Source: Sutterella sp. AM11-39
Lineage (GTDB): Bacteria > Pseudomonadota > Gammaproteobacteria > Burkholderiales > Burkholderiaceae_F
Direction of reading: 5' to 3'
NCBI RefSeq assembly: GCF_003472385.1
Contig: NZ_QRLV01000002.1
Location: forward strand, 204,175-268,174
Length of the DNA: 64,000 nucleotides
Shown: positions 16,268-25,597 of the stretch, in pieces
How the letters are laid out: the number at the start of each line of letters is the position of its first letter
Numbering within the stretch: position 1 is the first letter of the stretch
Made by a program: the position numbers and the translations under genes
Notes under the pieces: model-generated
The model's input: only the letters and a program-made list of their open reading frames with translations
The model's database searches: none
What the model was told of the DNA's origin: nothing

Positions 16268-16777
16268 ATGGTTGAAAACGTTCTTCAGAAACTCTGCGAA
16301 AAATTCGATGCGGGGCAAGCCCGCTACCGCGTCGTTCACCACCCCGCGGGCGATCGATCCAGCGAATCGGTTGCCAAAGTGCGTGGTACCGAGGTAGGAC
16401 AAGGCGCTAAGGCGTTGGTATGCATGGCCAAAGGTAACGGCGTCAAGCAGTACGTCCTGGCGGTGCTGCCGGCCGATCAGCAAGCCGACCTTAAAAAGCT
16501 CGCGCAAGCTCTGGGCGCTACCCGAGCAGGCCTTTGCAGTCCTGAAGAAGTGCTGGACCTCACCGGCTGCATCCTGGGAGCCGTACCTCCGGTCGCATTG
16601 CACGAAAAACTTCTCAACGTAGCCGACCCTACTCTCTTTACTCGTTACGGAGAGCTCGCCTTCAACGCCGGCGCGCGTGACGTCTCCATCATCATCAATA
16701 CGGAAGACTTCCACCGCATCGTGGCTCCAAAAGAAATTTCTTTCATCAAAGCTTCCGAAGCCACTGAAATTGCTTAG
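16268..16777 (+). CDS. YbaK/ProX-type aminoacyl-tRNA deacylase
   Basis: A 169-residue protein of the YbaK/EbsC superfamily, which hydrolyses mischarged aminoacyl-tRNAs (for example Cys- or Ala-tRNA-Pro) or free aminoacyl esters. Family features are HHPAGDRSSESVAKVRGTEV, GQGAKALVCMAKG and a C-terminal NAGARDVSIIINTEDF. The frame is open upstream into the IS remnant; the ATG at 16268 with GAGAAG upstream gives the normal length. The exact substrate is not predictable. Confidence 0.85.
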   Translation: MVENVLQKLCEKFDAGQARYRVVHHPAGDRSSESVAKVRGTEVGQGAKALVCMAKGNGVKQYVLAVLPADQQADLKKLAQALGATRAGLCSPEEVLDLTGCILGAVPPVALHEKLLNVADPTLFTRYGELAFNAGARDVSIIINTEDFHRIVAPKEISFIKASEATEIA

Positions 16778-16835
16778 AATTTCCGCCCCTTTCGAAATTC
16801 CTCGAAGGGGCGTCAAATTCTCTTTTCAGTGTCAA

Positions 16836-17297
16836 ATGCCGCACATTGATTTTGCTTCCATCCTGAGCTCGGCGCTCACTCCCATTACCTTAATTTCTGG
16901 CGTGGGGCTATTGCTTATGGCCATGTCGGCCCGCTACGCGCAAGCTTGCGACCGCGTCCGAGAAAATCTTCGCCAGCAAGGTCGTTCACCTGACTTTGAT
17001 CCGGGAATCGAAGAACGTCTGATCCTCAACTATCACCGTGCCGAACTGCTCCGCAAGGCGATTCTCTTCGTGGTTCTTTCGGCAGCCAGTTCCGGCCTGC
17101 TCATTCTGGCTTCGACGCTCGAAGGCATGTTCGGAGTCGACCTTCTGGTCGCCAAACACATTCTGCTGCTGTGCTGCGTCGGCCTGATCGTCATCTCCAC
17201 CATCTTCTTTGCGCTTGAAGTGACCACGTCTCTCAAAGCGTTGGCTCTGCGCAAAGAACAGGAAAGCGCCATCCGCCGCCGTCGTTTCACCAACTAA
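16836..17297 (+). CDS. DUF2721 membrane protein, copy 1
   Basis: A 153-residue protein of the DUF2721 family, function unknown. The N-terminal helix FASILSSALTPITLISGVGL, the MSARYAQACDRVRENL region, then two TMs (ILFVVLSAASSGLLILASTL and ILLLCCVGLIVISTIFF) and the LEVTTSLKAL end are family features. The start at 16836 is chosen because the protein then aligns end to end with its downstream paralogue. It ends with a basic tail (ESAIRRRRFTN). The next gene starts 15 bases later, so they form an operon. Confidence 0.8.
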   Translation: MPHIDFASILSSALTPITLISGVGLLLMAMSARYAQACDRVRENLRQQGRSPDFDPGIEERLILNYHRAELLRKAILFVVLSAASSGLLILASTLEGMFGVDLLVAKHILLLCCVGLIVISTIFFALEVTTSLKALALRKEQESAIRRRRFTN

Positions 17298-17312
17298 TTT
17301 GCCCGATTTGCC

Positions 17313-17741
17313 ATGAATCACATCGACTTTACGCTGATCCTCAGCTCGGCCCTTACGCCGATCACGCTCATCTCGGGTGTCGGTCTTTTGCTTTTGACGA
17401 TGTCGGCCCGCTACGACCACACGACCGCACGCGTTCGTCAGCTTCTGCACGCCGATGAAATGACGGGCGGCACCGACCCGCACCTGGCCGAAGCCATCGA
17501 GCTCATCTTTCACCGCGCGGAATTGCTCCGCAAGGCGATTCTTTTTGTGGTGCTGTCGGCCGCCTGTGCGGGGCTACTCGTGCTGACAAGCACGCTTGGC
17601 GCCATTTTCGATCTCGATCTCGACACTGCCAAGCACGTTTTCCTGCTCGCATCGGTAGCCATGATCGTCATCTCCACGGCGTATTTCTCGCTGGAAGTTG
17701 GCACCTCGCTTAAAGCCTTGGGCATCAGCGTGCACCACTAA
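17313..17741 (+). CDS. DUF2721 membrane protein, copy 2
   Basis: A 142-residue paralogue of the preceding gene: FTLILSSALTPITLISGVGL, MSARYDHTTARVRQLL, HRAELLRKAILFVVLSAA and SLEVGTSLKAL occur at the same positions. Two TMs are predicted near residues 70-92 and 103-128. The role is unknown; tandem copies suggest a hetero-oligomer or recent duplication with divergence. The operon ends at a terminator 2 bases after the stop. Confidence 0.8.
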   Translation: MNHIDFTLILSSALTPITLISGVGLLLLTMSARYDHTTARVRQLLHADEMTGGTDPHLAEAIELIFHRAELLRKAILFVVLSAACAGLLVLTSTLGAIFDLDLDTAKHVFLLASVAMIVISTAYFSLEVGTSLKALGISVHH

Positions 17742-17743
17742 AA

Positions 17744-17771
17744 GGAAAAGGCGTCCGAAGGCGCCTTTTCC
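17744..17771. terminator. Bidirectional terminator after the DUF2721 pair
   Basis: GGAAAAGGCG (17744-17753) and CGCCTTTTCC (17762-17771) form a 10-bp stem rich in T on the plus strand and in T on the minus strand, between converging genes. Confidence 0.8.
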
Positions 17772-17788
17772 TTGATTCCAAATTACGC

Positions 17789-18670
17789 TTACGCGGAAGT
17801 CTTTTCCGCATCAGGAGCCGGTTCTGCAGGCTTGCTCTCTTCGGTCGTCTTGGGAGCAGCCCTGCGCACAGCCGGCTTTTTAACGGCCGTCTTGCGTGCC
17901 GCAGGTTTCTTTGCGGAAGCCGCTTGCTGCGTTTCGGCAGCACTAACCGTCTTTTTCGCCGCAGTGCGTTTTACCGTGGTTTTGCGAGGTGCGGGCTTGA
18001 CGGCAGGTGCCGGTTCTTCGGTCTTCTGATTTGCGTCAACGGGTTTTTCGACCGCGCTCTGCACTACCTCTTTCGATTCGACAGGCTTGGTCGCCGATTT
18101 CTTAGGTGCGGCCTTTTTCGCAGCAGGCTTTTTCGCAACAGGTTTCTCCGTTTTTCCTTCTGCGGAGGATTCCGCTGCAGCCTGCTTGATAGCCGTGCGG
18201 CGAGCCGTCTTCTTTGCCGTCGTGGTCTTCTTTGCGGGTTTCTTTGCCGCCTTCTTCTGCTTTGCCTGTTCCTGCAGGAACGCAACCGCTTCCGGGTTAT
18301 CCTTCAGGAAAGTAAAGAGCGCCATACGACTGCGGCGCACGTCCGCGGCTTTCTCAAACTTGCCCTGCAACAACTGAATGGCGGCGCTGACGGTGAATTC
18401 CTTAAGAATGGCAGCCATTTGTTTTTCAACATCGGGTTCTGCAGGCGTCGGTGCGGAAACTGCAGCATCGGACTTGGTTGCGGGCACATCCACGGCCTTG
18501 ACGGGAGCGGGGCGTTCGGGGGCCGGCGGCTCGTCAATATTCACTGTCTTGACCGGCGCTTCACCTTCGGGCCGCATCGTTGTCCATTCGTAATTGAGCG
18601 CCTTGCGGCTTTTTGCCATGCTTCGTTTGCCAAGCCATTCAAAAAAACCTCTGATCTTCTGCAAAATCAT
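17789..18670 (-). CDS. Protein with long histone-H1-like Lys/Ala/Pro tail
   Basis: A 293-residue protein of unknown function. After an N-terminal segment (MILQKIRGFFEWLGKRSMAK) and a Pro/Ala-rich linker comes a folded-looking helical core at about residues 85-140 (MAAILKEFTVSAAIQLLQGK, ALFTFLKDNPEAVAFLQEQ). The remaining 150 residues are low-complexity repeats of AKKPA, AAPKK and RKTAVKK type, as in AlgP and bacterial H1-like proteins. The basic tail may bind DNA, RNA or polyphosphate. GAGGAGATAAAG directly before the ATG supports the start. It is transcribed alone; the 182-base gap after metC holds no gene. Confidence 0.65.
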   Translation of the reverse strand: MILQKIRGFFEWLGKRSMAKSRKALNYEWTTMRPEGEAPVKTVNIDEPPAPERPAPVKAVDVPATKSDAAVSAPTPAEPDVEKQMAAILKEFTVSAAIQLLQGKFEKAADVRRSRMALFTFLKDNPEAVAFLQEQAKQKKAAKKPAKKTTTAKKTARRTAIKQAAAESSAEGKTEKPVAKKPAAKKAAPKKSATKPVESKEVVQSAVEKPVDANQKTEEPAPAVKPAPRKTTVKRTAAKKTVSAAETQQAASAKKPAARKTAVKKPAVRRAAPKTTEESKPAEPAPDAEKTSA

Positions 18671-18852
18671 CTTTATCTCCTCGGTTTGCAGGATCTGCCC
18701 TCAATCCACGTCAAAAGCACCCGCACTTTCCTTTAAGCGCAGGTCATCTGTTTGAGTCTACACCACGACCGCCGAGCATACGGGCATCGCATGAAATTTC
18801 ACGCCAAAAATCCAACGCGACCCCCTCTGTGAGGCTTTTTTGACACAGACTC

Positions 18853-20043
18853 TCAGTTCGCGAGCTTTTCAAAAGCCTGCTGCAAGTCGGCAATCAAGTC
18901 TTTAGGATCTTCTAGACCTACGGCCACGCGAACCATGCGATTGAAAGGAGAGTTTCGTTCGGTCCGCTTGCCGTAACCGGGAATCAGCAAACTCTCGAAG
19001 CCGCCCCAGGAATAGCCGCGGCCGAAAATTTTGAGCGCATCGATCATAGGCGCAAGCTTGCCGTCGTATTCGGGTTTGAAGACCACCGAAAAGAGCGTCG
19101 TGCCGCCCGTAAAGTCACGCTTGAAAATCGCATGATCCGGATGGCTTTCCAACACCGGCCAGAGCACCCTTTCGACTTCAGGACGATTCTGAAGCCAGTC
19201 GACCACCAGCTTGGCGTTTTCAAACGCTGCTTCAATGCGCGCCTTCATCGTATGCAGTCCGCGGTAGGCTACATACACATCGTCGGGCGTTGCGGTTTGT
19301 CCCATCGTCGTCACGGCATCAAACACCTTGGGCCAAGCCTTCTCGTTGCAGCACACCACGCCCATCAGGATGTCGGAATGGCCTGCGATGTATTTGGTGG
19401 CGGCATGCACGACAACATCGACGCCAACAGCCAAAGGCTTGAAGTAAAGCGGCGTTGCCCACGTGTTGTCGATCACGCTCCAGACGCCATGCTCCTTGCA
19501 CTTGGCGGCGATTGCCGGCACGTCGGGCAATTCAAAGCTGTGCGAACCCGGTGTTTCCATCACCAGCAAGGTCGTGTTGGATTTGAATTTCTCCTCAATG
19601 GCCGCACCGATATAGGGGTCGAAAAATTCCACTTCCACGCCCATCTTCGTGAGAATCTTTTCGGCAAAGTCACGCGTGGGGCCGTAAATGGTGTCCATGA
19701 AAAGCGCATGGCAGCCCGAATGCACAAACGCAAAAAGCGGCGTGGTCGTGCTCGCCAACCCCGAAGCGAACGCCCAGACGCCTGCCGCGCCCTCGAGCGT
19801 TTTCATCGCATCGTAAAAAGCCTTGTGCGTTTCCGTGCCCCAGATGCCGTACGTAGGCACATCCTCGATCAACTGATTACGGTGCTCTTCACGCTCGATC
19901 ATGTCCTTGACAGATTCATGCAGCACGGTCGAGCCTTTCACAATCGGAGGATTGACGAAGCGGTGTTCCTTGTTGCGATGCCGCCCGGCATGCACCAGAA
20001 CCGTTGCAGGCCCGGCCTGCTTGTAATCGATCGAGTCGCTCAT
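18853..20043 (-). CDS. metC: Cystathionine beta-lyase
   Basis: A 396-residue PLP enzyme of the Cys/Met metabolism family. The N-terminus has TVLVHAGRH, the PLP-binding lysine lies in HAATKYIAGHSDILMG, and the C-terminus FGRGYSWGGFESLLI is typical of MetC. It cleaves cystathionine to homocysteine, pyruvate and ammonia in methionine synthesis. It stands 48 bases after recQ on the same strand. Cystathionine gamma-synthase or a cysteine desulfhydrase role are less likely alternatives. Confidence 0.92.
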   Translation of the reverse strand: MSDSIDYKQAGPATVLVHAGRHRNKEHRFVNPPIVKGSTVLHESVKDMIEREEHRNQLIEDVPTYGIWGTETHKAFYDAMKTLEGAAGVWAFASGLASTTTPLFAFVHSGCHALFMDTIYGPTRDFAEKILTKMGVEVEFFDPYIGAAIEEKFKSNTTLLVMETPGSHSFELPDVPAIAAKCKEHGVWSVIDNTWATPLYFKPLAVGVDVVVHAATKYIAGHSDILMGVVCCNEKAWPKVFDAVTTMGQTATPDDVYVAYRGLHTMKARIEAAFENAKLVVDWLQNRPEVERVLWPVLESHPDHAIFKRDFTGGTTLFSVVFKPEYDGKLAPMIDALKIFGRGYSWGGFESLLIPGYGKRTERNSPFNRMVRVAVGLEDPKDLIADLQQAFEKLAN

Positions 20044-20091
20044 AAGTTTTCCTTGTATTCGATACGCCGACTATGCTACCGAAACAAACGC

Positions 20092-21933
20092 CTACGCGCT
20101 CTTTCCGGGGGCAACATATTCGCGAATGATTTGAAGCACTTCGCGGCCGTAACGCGCGAGCTTCACTTCCCCCACGCCCGAGGCTTGTGCGAGCTGCCCG
20201 CTGTTGATCGGACGCAGACGAACGATGTCTTCGAGCGTCGCATCATTAAAAACCTGATAAGGCAGTTTGCCGGTTTCGTTGGCTTTTTCCCGTCGCCACT
20301 GCTTTAGGCGCTCGAAAATCACCAGGTCTTCGCCCGTGAGTTCCTCAAAGATGCGGCGGCGCCGCTTAGTCGCTTTCTGCGTGCTGCGAATGAAAATCTG
20401 TTCTTCGCCTTTCAAAAGTCCTCTTGCCTGTCCGAGCGTCAGTCCGCCCATGTTCAGCGCTTCCACGCGCACGATGTCGCGGGCGATGAGCTGGCGCAGA
20501 ATGCGCCGCCACTCCTCGGCCGAAAGATGCTTGCCGATGCCGAAGGTTGAAAGCTTGTCGTGGCCGTTTAACAGAATGCGGTCGGTGGCTTCGCCTTGGA
20601 GCACCTGCACGATGTAGTTGGCGCCGAAAGCCGTGCCGCCCGCCTGATTGACGCGCCAAATGCAGCTCACCAAACGCTTGGCGTCTTCGGTGACTTCGTG
20701 CATCTTGGGCGGCTCCAGACAGTTGTCGCAGTTGCCGCAGGGGCCGGATTCCTCGCCAAAATATCTCAGAATCATCTGACGCCGGCAGCCTGCGGTTTCT
20801 GCCAGTGCCAGCATTGCCTCAAGCTTGGTGCGGGTAAGCCGCGCGTACATTTCGTCGCCTCCGCCCATCTCCATGAGTCGGCGCTGATTGACCGCGTCGA
20901 TCAAACCGTAGGCCATCCACGCGTCGGCCGGTTTTCCATCCCGCCCGGCGCGTCCCGTTTCCTGGAAGTAGTTTTCAATGCTTTTGGGCATATCCAGGTG
21001 CGCCACGAAACGCACGTCGGGCTTGTCGATGCCCATGCCAAAGGCAATCGTTGCCACCATCACCACGCCGTCTTCACGCAGAAACGTTTCGAGATTGGCA
21101 GTGCGATCCTCATGACTCATGCCGCCGTGATATGCGAGCGCACGAATGCCGTGATTGCACAGCGTATTGGCCACATCCTCGGTCGTTGCGCGGTACATGC
21201 AGTAGACAATGCCCGTGTCGCCGGCGTGCTCTTCCTTGATGAAGTCGACAAGCTCGCGAAGCGTCTCGGCGGGCTTGCCCTTTTCGGCCACGCGGTAACG
21301 GATGTTGGGGCGATCGAAACTCGCGACGAATTCCTTGGGGTCGATCAAAAGCTTTTCGACGATTTCGCGGCGCGTATTAAGGTCGGCCGTGGCCGTGAGC
21401 GCCACGCGCGGCACTTCGGGCCATAGTTCGCGCAGAATCGAGAGCGCGCCGTATTCTGGGCGAAAGTCGTGCCCCCACATCGAGACGCAATGCGCTTCGT
21501 CAATCGCAAAAAGCCCGATCTTGATGCGCTTTAAGAGTTCGATCGTTGCGGGCATCACCAAGCGTTCGGGAGCAACATAAAGAAGCTTGATGCTTCCTGC
21601 GGCAAGCTGGCGCTGCACATCGCGCTGCTGAGGCCAGCTCAGTGCGGAATTGAGATAGGCTGCCGAAATGCCCAACTCTTCGAGTCCGGCAACCTGATCG
21701 GCCATAAGCGCGATCAGAGGAGACACGACGATCGTCACGCCCTCACGCATGAGTGCCGGAATCTGATAGCACAAGCTCTTTCCGCCGCCCGTGGGCATCA
21801 GAACAAGCGCATCGCGCCCCTGCGCCAGCGTTTCGATCACGTCGGCCTGAAAGCCGCGAAAGTCATGTAGCCCGAACACCCTATGAAGAATGTCCTGAGC
21901 GCACGTTAAGGTTGAGCTCACCGAATCAGCCAA
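20092..21933 (-). CDS. recQ: ATP-dependent DNA helicase RecQ
   Basis: A 613-residue 3'-5' helicase. Walker A PTGGGKSLCYQIPAL, the DEAH box IDEAHCVSMWGHDFRPEY, the aromatic-rich loop region and motif VI QETGRAGRDGKPADAWM are present. A zinc-binding Cys set follows (CRRQMILRYF then CGNCDNC), and a C-terminal HRDC domain is at about residues 520-605. It acts in recombination and repair of stalled forks. Length and domains match the full-length form. Confidence 0.97.
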   Translation of the reverse strand: MADSVSSTLTCAQDILHRVFGLHDFRGFQADVIETLAQGRDALVLMPTGGGKSLCYQIPALMREGVTIVVSPLIALMADQVAGLEELGISAAYLNSALSWPQQRDVQRQLAAGSIKLLYVAPERLVMPATIELLKRIKIGLFAIDEAHCVSMWGHDFRPEYGALSILRELWPEVPRVALTATADLNTRREIVEKLLIDPKEFVASFDRPNIRYRVAEKGKPAETLRELVDFIKEEHAGDTGIVYCMYRATTEDVANTLCNHGIRALAYHGGMSHEDRTANLETFLREDGVVMVATIAFGMGIDKPDVRFVAHLDMPKSIENYFQETGRAGRDGKPADAWMAYGLIDAVNQRRLMEMGGGDEMYARLTRTKLEAMLALAETAGCRRQMILRYFGEESGPCGNCDNCLEPPKMHEVTEDAKRLVSCIWRVNQAGGTAFGANYIVQVLQGEATDRILLNGHDKLSTFGIGKHLSAEEWRRILRQLIARDIVRVEALNMGGLTLGQARGLLKGEEQIFIRSTQKATKRRRRIFEELTGEDLVIFERLKQWRREKANETGKLPYQVFNDATLEDIVRLRPINSGQLAQASGVGEVKLARYGREVLQIIREYVAPGKSA

Positions 21934-21945
21934 AACCGTCTCACC

Positions 21946-21981
21946 ACAAAAAGCGGCACGTCCCGTATCGAGTCGTGCCGC
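21946..21981 (-). terminator. Rho-independent terminator of sstT
   Basis: On the minus strand GCGGCACG (21981-21974) and CGTGCCGC (21960-21953) form an 8-bp GC stem followed by TTTTTG, about 40 bases past the sstT stop and before recQ. Confidence 0.85.
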
Positions 21982-22022
21982 ACGAATCGCTAACAGCTGC
22001 GGATTTTAGCGTTTTGCGCTCG

Positions 22023-23297
22023 TCAGATGTCCTTCAGTGCTTCCTGCACTTCGGCCTGGCGCTGCTCCTTGAATCGCTCATAGCGCATGCAGGCCGCGGC
22101 CGTAAAGAGCACGTCCGAAGAGGAATTGAGCGCCGTTTCGCAGGAGTCCTGCACCACGCCAATCACAAAGCCCACAGCCACCACCTGCATGGCGATGGTA
22201 CTGTCCAGACCAAAGAGCGAGCAGGCAAGCGGAATGAGCATGAGAGAACCCCCGGGCACACCCGCTGCGCCGCAGGCACAAAGGCTCGCAACCACGCACA
22301 AAAGGATGGCGGTGGGAATGTCCACCGACACGCCCATCGTGTAGGCCGCCGACAGACTCAAAATCGTAATCGTGATGGCCGCACCGGCCATATTGATCGT
22401 GGCGCCGAGCGGAATCGAAAGCAGATAGATGCTTTCGTCAAGACCCAAGCGCTTGCAAAGATTGATGTTGACGGGGATGTTGGCCGCAGAAGAGCGCGTA
22501 AAGAACGCCGTGATGCCAGACTCGCGAAGCGTCTGGAAAGTAAGCGGGTACGGGTTTTTGCGGATGCAGACCCAAACGATCAGAGGATTGAGTACCAACG
22601 CCACAAAGAGCATGCTGCCCACGAGCAAAACCAGAAGCTGCGCGTAGTTCACAAGCAATCCGAGACCCTCGGTCGCGAAGGTGCTCGCCACCAAACCGAA
22701 GATGCCGATCGGCGCGCAGCGGATCACAATGCGCACGATGAATTCCACGCCGTCGGAGATGTCGTTCATCACCAGACGTGTCGTATCGCTTGCCTTACGG
22801 ATGGCAATGCCCAGACCGATAGCCCAGAAGAGGATGCAGATGTAGTTACCCTGCATCAACGCCTTCACGGGATTGTCCACCACGCTATAGACCAAATTCT
22901 GAAGCACTTCGCCGATGCCTCCGGGGGTCGCCACTTCCTTGGCGTCCGAAATCAGGTTCACCGACACAGGAAACAGGAAGAAGGAGATCACGGCCGTGGT
23001 GGCAGCAGCGAAGGTACCTACAAGATAGAGCACCAGAATCGGACGCATGTGTGCCGCCGTGCCCGACTGATGGTTGGCAATGGCAGCCGCAACAAGAACG
23101 AAGACGAGCACCGGGGCCACGGCCTTCAAGGCCGACACAAAAAGGCCCCCCAGAATGCCCACGGACTTAGCTGCGCCCGGAGCAACGAGGGCCAGAAGGA
23201 TGCCAAGCACCAAAGCAATCACGATTTGCTTAACCAAACTGCCACCCAGGATCAGCGGCATGGCTCGATGCATCAGACGTCGAGGTTTTGAATTCAT
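22023..23297 (-). CDS. sstT: Sodium:serine/threonine symporter
   Basis: A 424-residue dicarboxylate/amino-acid:cation symporter (DAACS) of the SstT type. Family features are [59 protein letters not shown] and the C-terminal [19 protein letters not shown]. It imports serine and threonine with sodium. The ATG at 23295-23297 with GGGAG 8 bases upstream gives a length close to E. coli SstT (414). The frame is open further upstream, without support. Confidence 0.92.
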   Translation of the reverse strand: MNSKPRRLMHRAMPLILGGSLVKQIVIALVLGILLALVAPGAAKSVGILGGLFVSALKAVAPVLVFVLVAAAIANHQSGTAAHMRPILVLYLVGTFAAATTAVISFFLFPVSVNLISDAKEVATPGGIGEVLQNLVYSVVDNPVKALMQGNYICILFWAIGLGIAIRKASDTTRLVMNDISDGVEFIVRIVIRCAPIGIFGLVASTFATEGLGLLVNYAQLLVLLVGSMLFVALVLNPLIVWVCIRKNPYPLTFQTLRESGITAFFTRSSAANIPVNINLCKRLGLDESIYLLSIPLGATINMAGAAITITILSLSAAYTMGVSVDIPTAILLCVVASLCACGAAGVPGGSLMLIPLACSLFGLDSTIAMQVVAVGFVIGVVQDSCETALNSSSDVLFTAAACMRYERFKEQRQAEVQEALKDI

Positions 23298-23418
23298 TCG
23301 AAAGACTCCCAGCAAATATTTGTTTCCGTATTGTGACAATTCGAAGACAAAAAGGCTCTAAGCAATAAGTCTCAAACGGCTCATTTCGTATCAATCGATT
23401 GCACTTTTTATCTGCGTT

Positions 23419-24156
23419 TCAATCCGCTTTGACTGCCCGCACAACAAAATCGGTCACCAAAATCTCGCCGGTTTTCGGATCCGCAAGTGTCTTCAGGACC
23501 GTGCTCTGCGTCTGTGCCCCCAGTTCGGAAAGCGTTTTGACATCCCAATCCGGACGCATCCGGCAGCTCAGCGGAAGCCTTGCCGCAATATCGTCGATCA
23601 CGCGGGCGTCCACTCCGAGCATCTGATGATCGCTTCGCTCTTCCCAGGCTTTGTGTACCCGCGCGTAACGTTCATCGAAAAGATAACGGTAGTGATTGCC
23701 GTCAAAGATAAGCAATAAGCCGCCAGGTTTTAACACGCGCAGCCACTCTCTGTATGCCGTTTGAGGCATCTCGAGATTCCAGACGAGATTGCGCGAGCAG
23801 ACACAGTCAAACGTGTTATCGGCAAAGGGAAGAATCTGCGCGTCGCCGAGTACCGCATCAATGTACGCGCCCATAACGTTTGCTCGCTCTCGGGCCTTTT
23901 TGAGCATCTCGGCGCTTGCGTCAAAAGCCGTGACGGCAAACCCCGCCTTGGCGAGCAACACCGAGAAAAAACCCGGTCCGCAACCAACGTCAAGCACCGA
24001 CCCCTCGGGAACAACCGATTCAAACCATGGCAGATACACGTCCTGAAGCGATTCCTTGAATTCGTCATCAACCTGAAGCGCGTAGCCCTGCGCGCGCTGA
24101 TCCCAATACCGAGTGATTTGCGGCAGCACCGATTGATTGTTTTCACTTCGAATCAC
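23419..24156 (-). CDS. Class I SAM-dependent methyltransferase
   Basis: A 245-residue methyltransferase (Methyltransf_11/25 type). SAM motif I is LDVGCGPGFFSVLLAKAG, motif II VTAFDASAEML, and the later LRVLKPGGLLLIFDGNHY is the family strand 5 region. The start codon is GTG (24154-24156) after AAAGAGA. Substrate cannot be inferred; the gene stands alone, divergent from an MFS pump (196-base gap, no gene or clear site in it). It may methylate a small molecule. Confidence 0.85.
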   Translation of the reverse strand: MIRSENNQSVLPQITRYWDQRAQGYALQVDDEFKESLQDVYLPWFESVVPEGSVLDVGCGPGFFSVLLAKAGFAVTAFDASAEMLKKARERANVMGAYIDAVLGDAQILPFADNTFDCVCSRNLVWNLEMPQTAYREWLRVLKPGGLLLIFDGNHYRYLFDERYARVHKAWEERSDHQMLGVDARVIDDIAARLPLSCRMRPDWDVKTLSELGAQTQSTVLKTLADPKTGEILVTDFVVRAVKAD

Positions 24157-24352
24157 GGTCTCTTTCCCCTTTTTGAAAGCTCTTAGACATGCTACGAGAA
24201 AATCCGGCGTCCGGCTCAGGCATTGCTCTGCATTTCGTTGCGGTTTTTGTTTCTATACCGCGTTGTTTGCATACTATCCGCGGTGCTTTTCGTTAATATC
24301 GGTGTGTTTTCGACCAAGCGCCGCCGGTGCCGTACCGCTTCGTTTTTTCTGC

Positions 24353-25591
24353 ATGAAACTGCCGTCCCGACTGAGGTTCATCTATGCCTGCATCTTTCTG
24401 GATGCTGTGGGCATCGGCCTCATCATTCCCGTATTGCCCCGCCTGATCGGCGTACTCACCGACACGCGCGACGAGCAGATGTGGTGGTACGGCACGATCA
24501 TGCTGAGCTACGGCGTCATGCAGTTTCTTGCCTCCCCCTTTCTGGGAGCCCTGTCGGATCGCATCGGCCGTCGTCCGGTTTTGTTAAGCGGCATCTGCGG
24601 CCTAGGCATCATGTTCGCGGTGCCCGCCGTCAGCACTTCCCTCACAGCTATTCTCGCAAGCCGCATTTTAGGCGGACTCCTTTCGGCCAATATTTCCGTT
24701 GCTCAGGCTTATATTGCCGACGTCACCACGGGTTATGAACGCGCGGCCGCCTTCGGCCGGATCGGCGCCGTGTTCGGCGCGGGCTTTCTGGTCGGCCCTG
24801 CGTTGGGCGGTCTTCTTGGCGGCAACGACCCGCAGATACCCTTTATCGTCGCAAGCGTTGTCACGCTTCTCAATTTCGGCTACGGCCTGCTTGTGCTGCC
24901 TGAGTCGTTGGCGCAACGCAGCACCGAGCCCATCAGCCTGCGCAAGAACAACGCCTTCGGCAGTCTTGCGCATCTGCTCAAGCTGCCTCAAATTCGCGTC
25001 TTTGTTCTCACGCTCGCGCTCTTTAGTCTGGCCAACAGTCTGATGCAGTATTCCTGGGCGCTATACACCGAGTTTCGATACGGCTTTACGCCCAGAGAAA
25101 TCGGCCTCACCATCTTCGGCTTGAGTCTGGGCATCGCCGTCGTGCAAGGCTACTGTCTGCAGCGACTGTTGCTCTACATTTCACCCGTCAAACTCACTCT
25201 CACGAGCCTTGGTTTGGGTGTAGGACTCTTGATCGGGGTTGCACTGAGCCCCACCGGCTTGATTGCGAGCCTGTGCTTCTGCCTCTATGCGCTCTCGGCT
25301 TCCGTGACACCGCTTTTATCAGGCACCGTGAGCCGTCGCATGCCCATGAGCGTGCAGGGGGCCACGATGGGAACGGTAAGTTCCGTGCACTCGCTCATGG
25401 GGGCCATCGCCCCGGCTTTTACCACGCCTATGCTGATGGTAGCAGGCCACCACGCCGACGATCCGCTCGCGGGCCTTCCCTTCTTCGGTGCGGCGGCGCT
25501 GTGCCTGTGCGCGCTTGCGGTCTTTGCCGCTGCAAGCCGCAAACTTTTGGCTGAAGAGCGCCGCGAAACCGAAGACTTCCTCGAAGACTGA
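24353..25591 (+). CDS. MFS efflux transporter, TetA-like
   Basis: A 412-residue 12-TM major facilitator protein. TM1 FIYACIFLDAVGIGLIIPVL and motif A GALSDRIGRRPVLL are characteristic of the tetracycline-efflux branch (TetA classes and YdhL-like relatives), with motif C-like GPALGGLLGG in TM5. The ATG at 24353 gives the family start. Chromosomal members of this branch often export other drugs, so tetracycline resistance should not be assumed. Its stop lies 6 bases from the convergent TetR gene stop, but that regulator belongs to the ABC operon on the other strand. Confidence 0.85.
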   Translation: MKLPSRLRFIYACIFLDAVGIGLIIPVLPRLIGVLTDTRDEQMWWYGTIMLSYGVMQFLASPFLGALSDRIGRRPVLLSGICGLGIMFAVPAVSTSLTAILASRILGGLLSANISVAQAYIADVTTGYERAAAFGRIGAVFGAGFLVGPALGGLLGGNDPQIPFIVASVVTLLNFGYGLLVLPESLAQRSTEPISLRKNNAFGSLAHLLKLPQIRVFVLTLALFSLANSLMQYSWALYTEFRYGFTPREIGLTIFGLSLGIAVVQGYCLQRLLLYISPVKLTLTSLGLGVGLLIGVALSPTGLIASLCFCLYALSASVTPLLSGTVSRRMPMSVQGATMGTVSSVHSLMGAIAPAFTTPMLMVAGHHADDPLAGLPFFGAAALCLCALAVFAAASRKLLAEERRETEDFLED

Positions 25592-25597
25592 TCAAGA

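Noticed and set aside
21753..23291. 512-codon frame opposite recQ and sstT
   Set aside because: Spans two real genes in antisense with low-complexity His/Arg/Glu composition.
24353..25591. Tetracycline resistance gene
   Set aside because: The pump belongs to the TetA-like branch, but chromosomal relatives have many substrates, and the adjacent TetR gene is convergent and belongs to the ABC operon.
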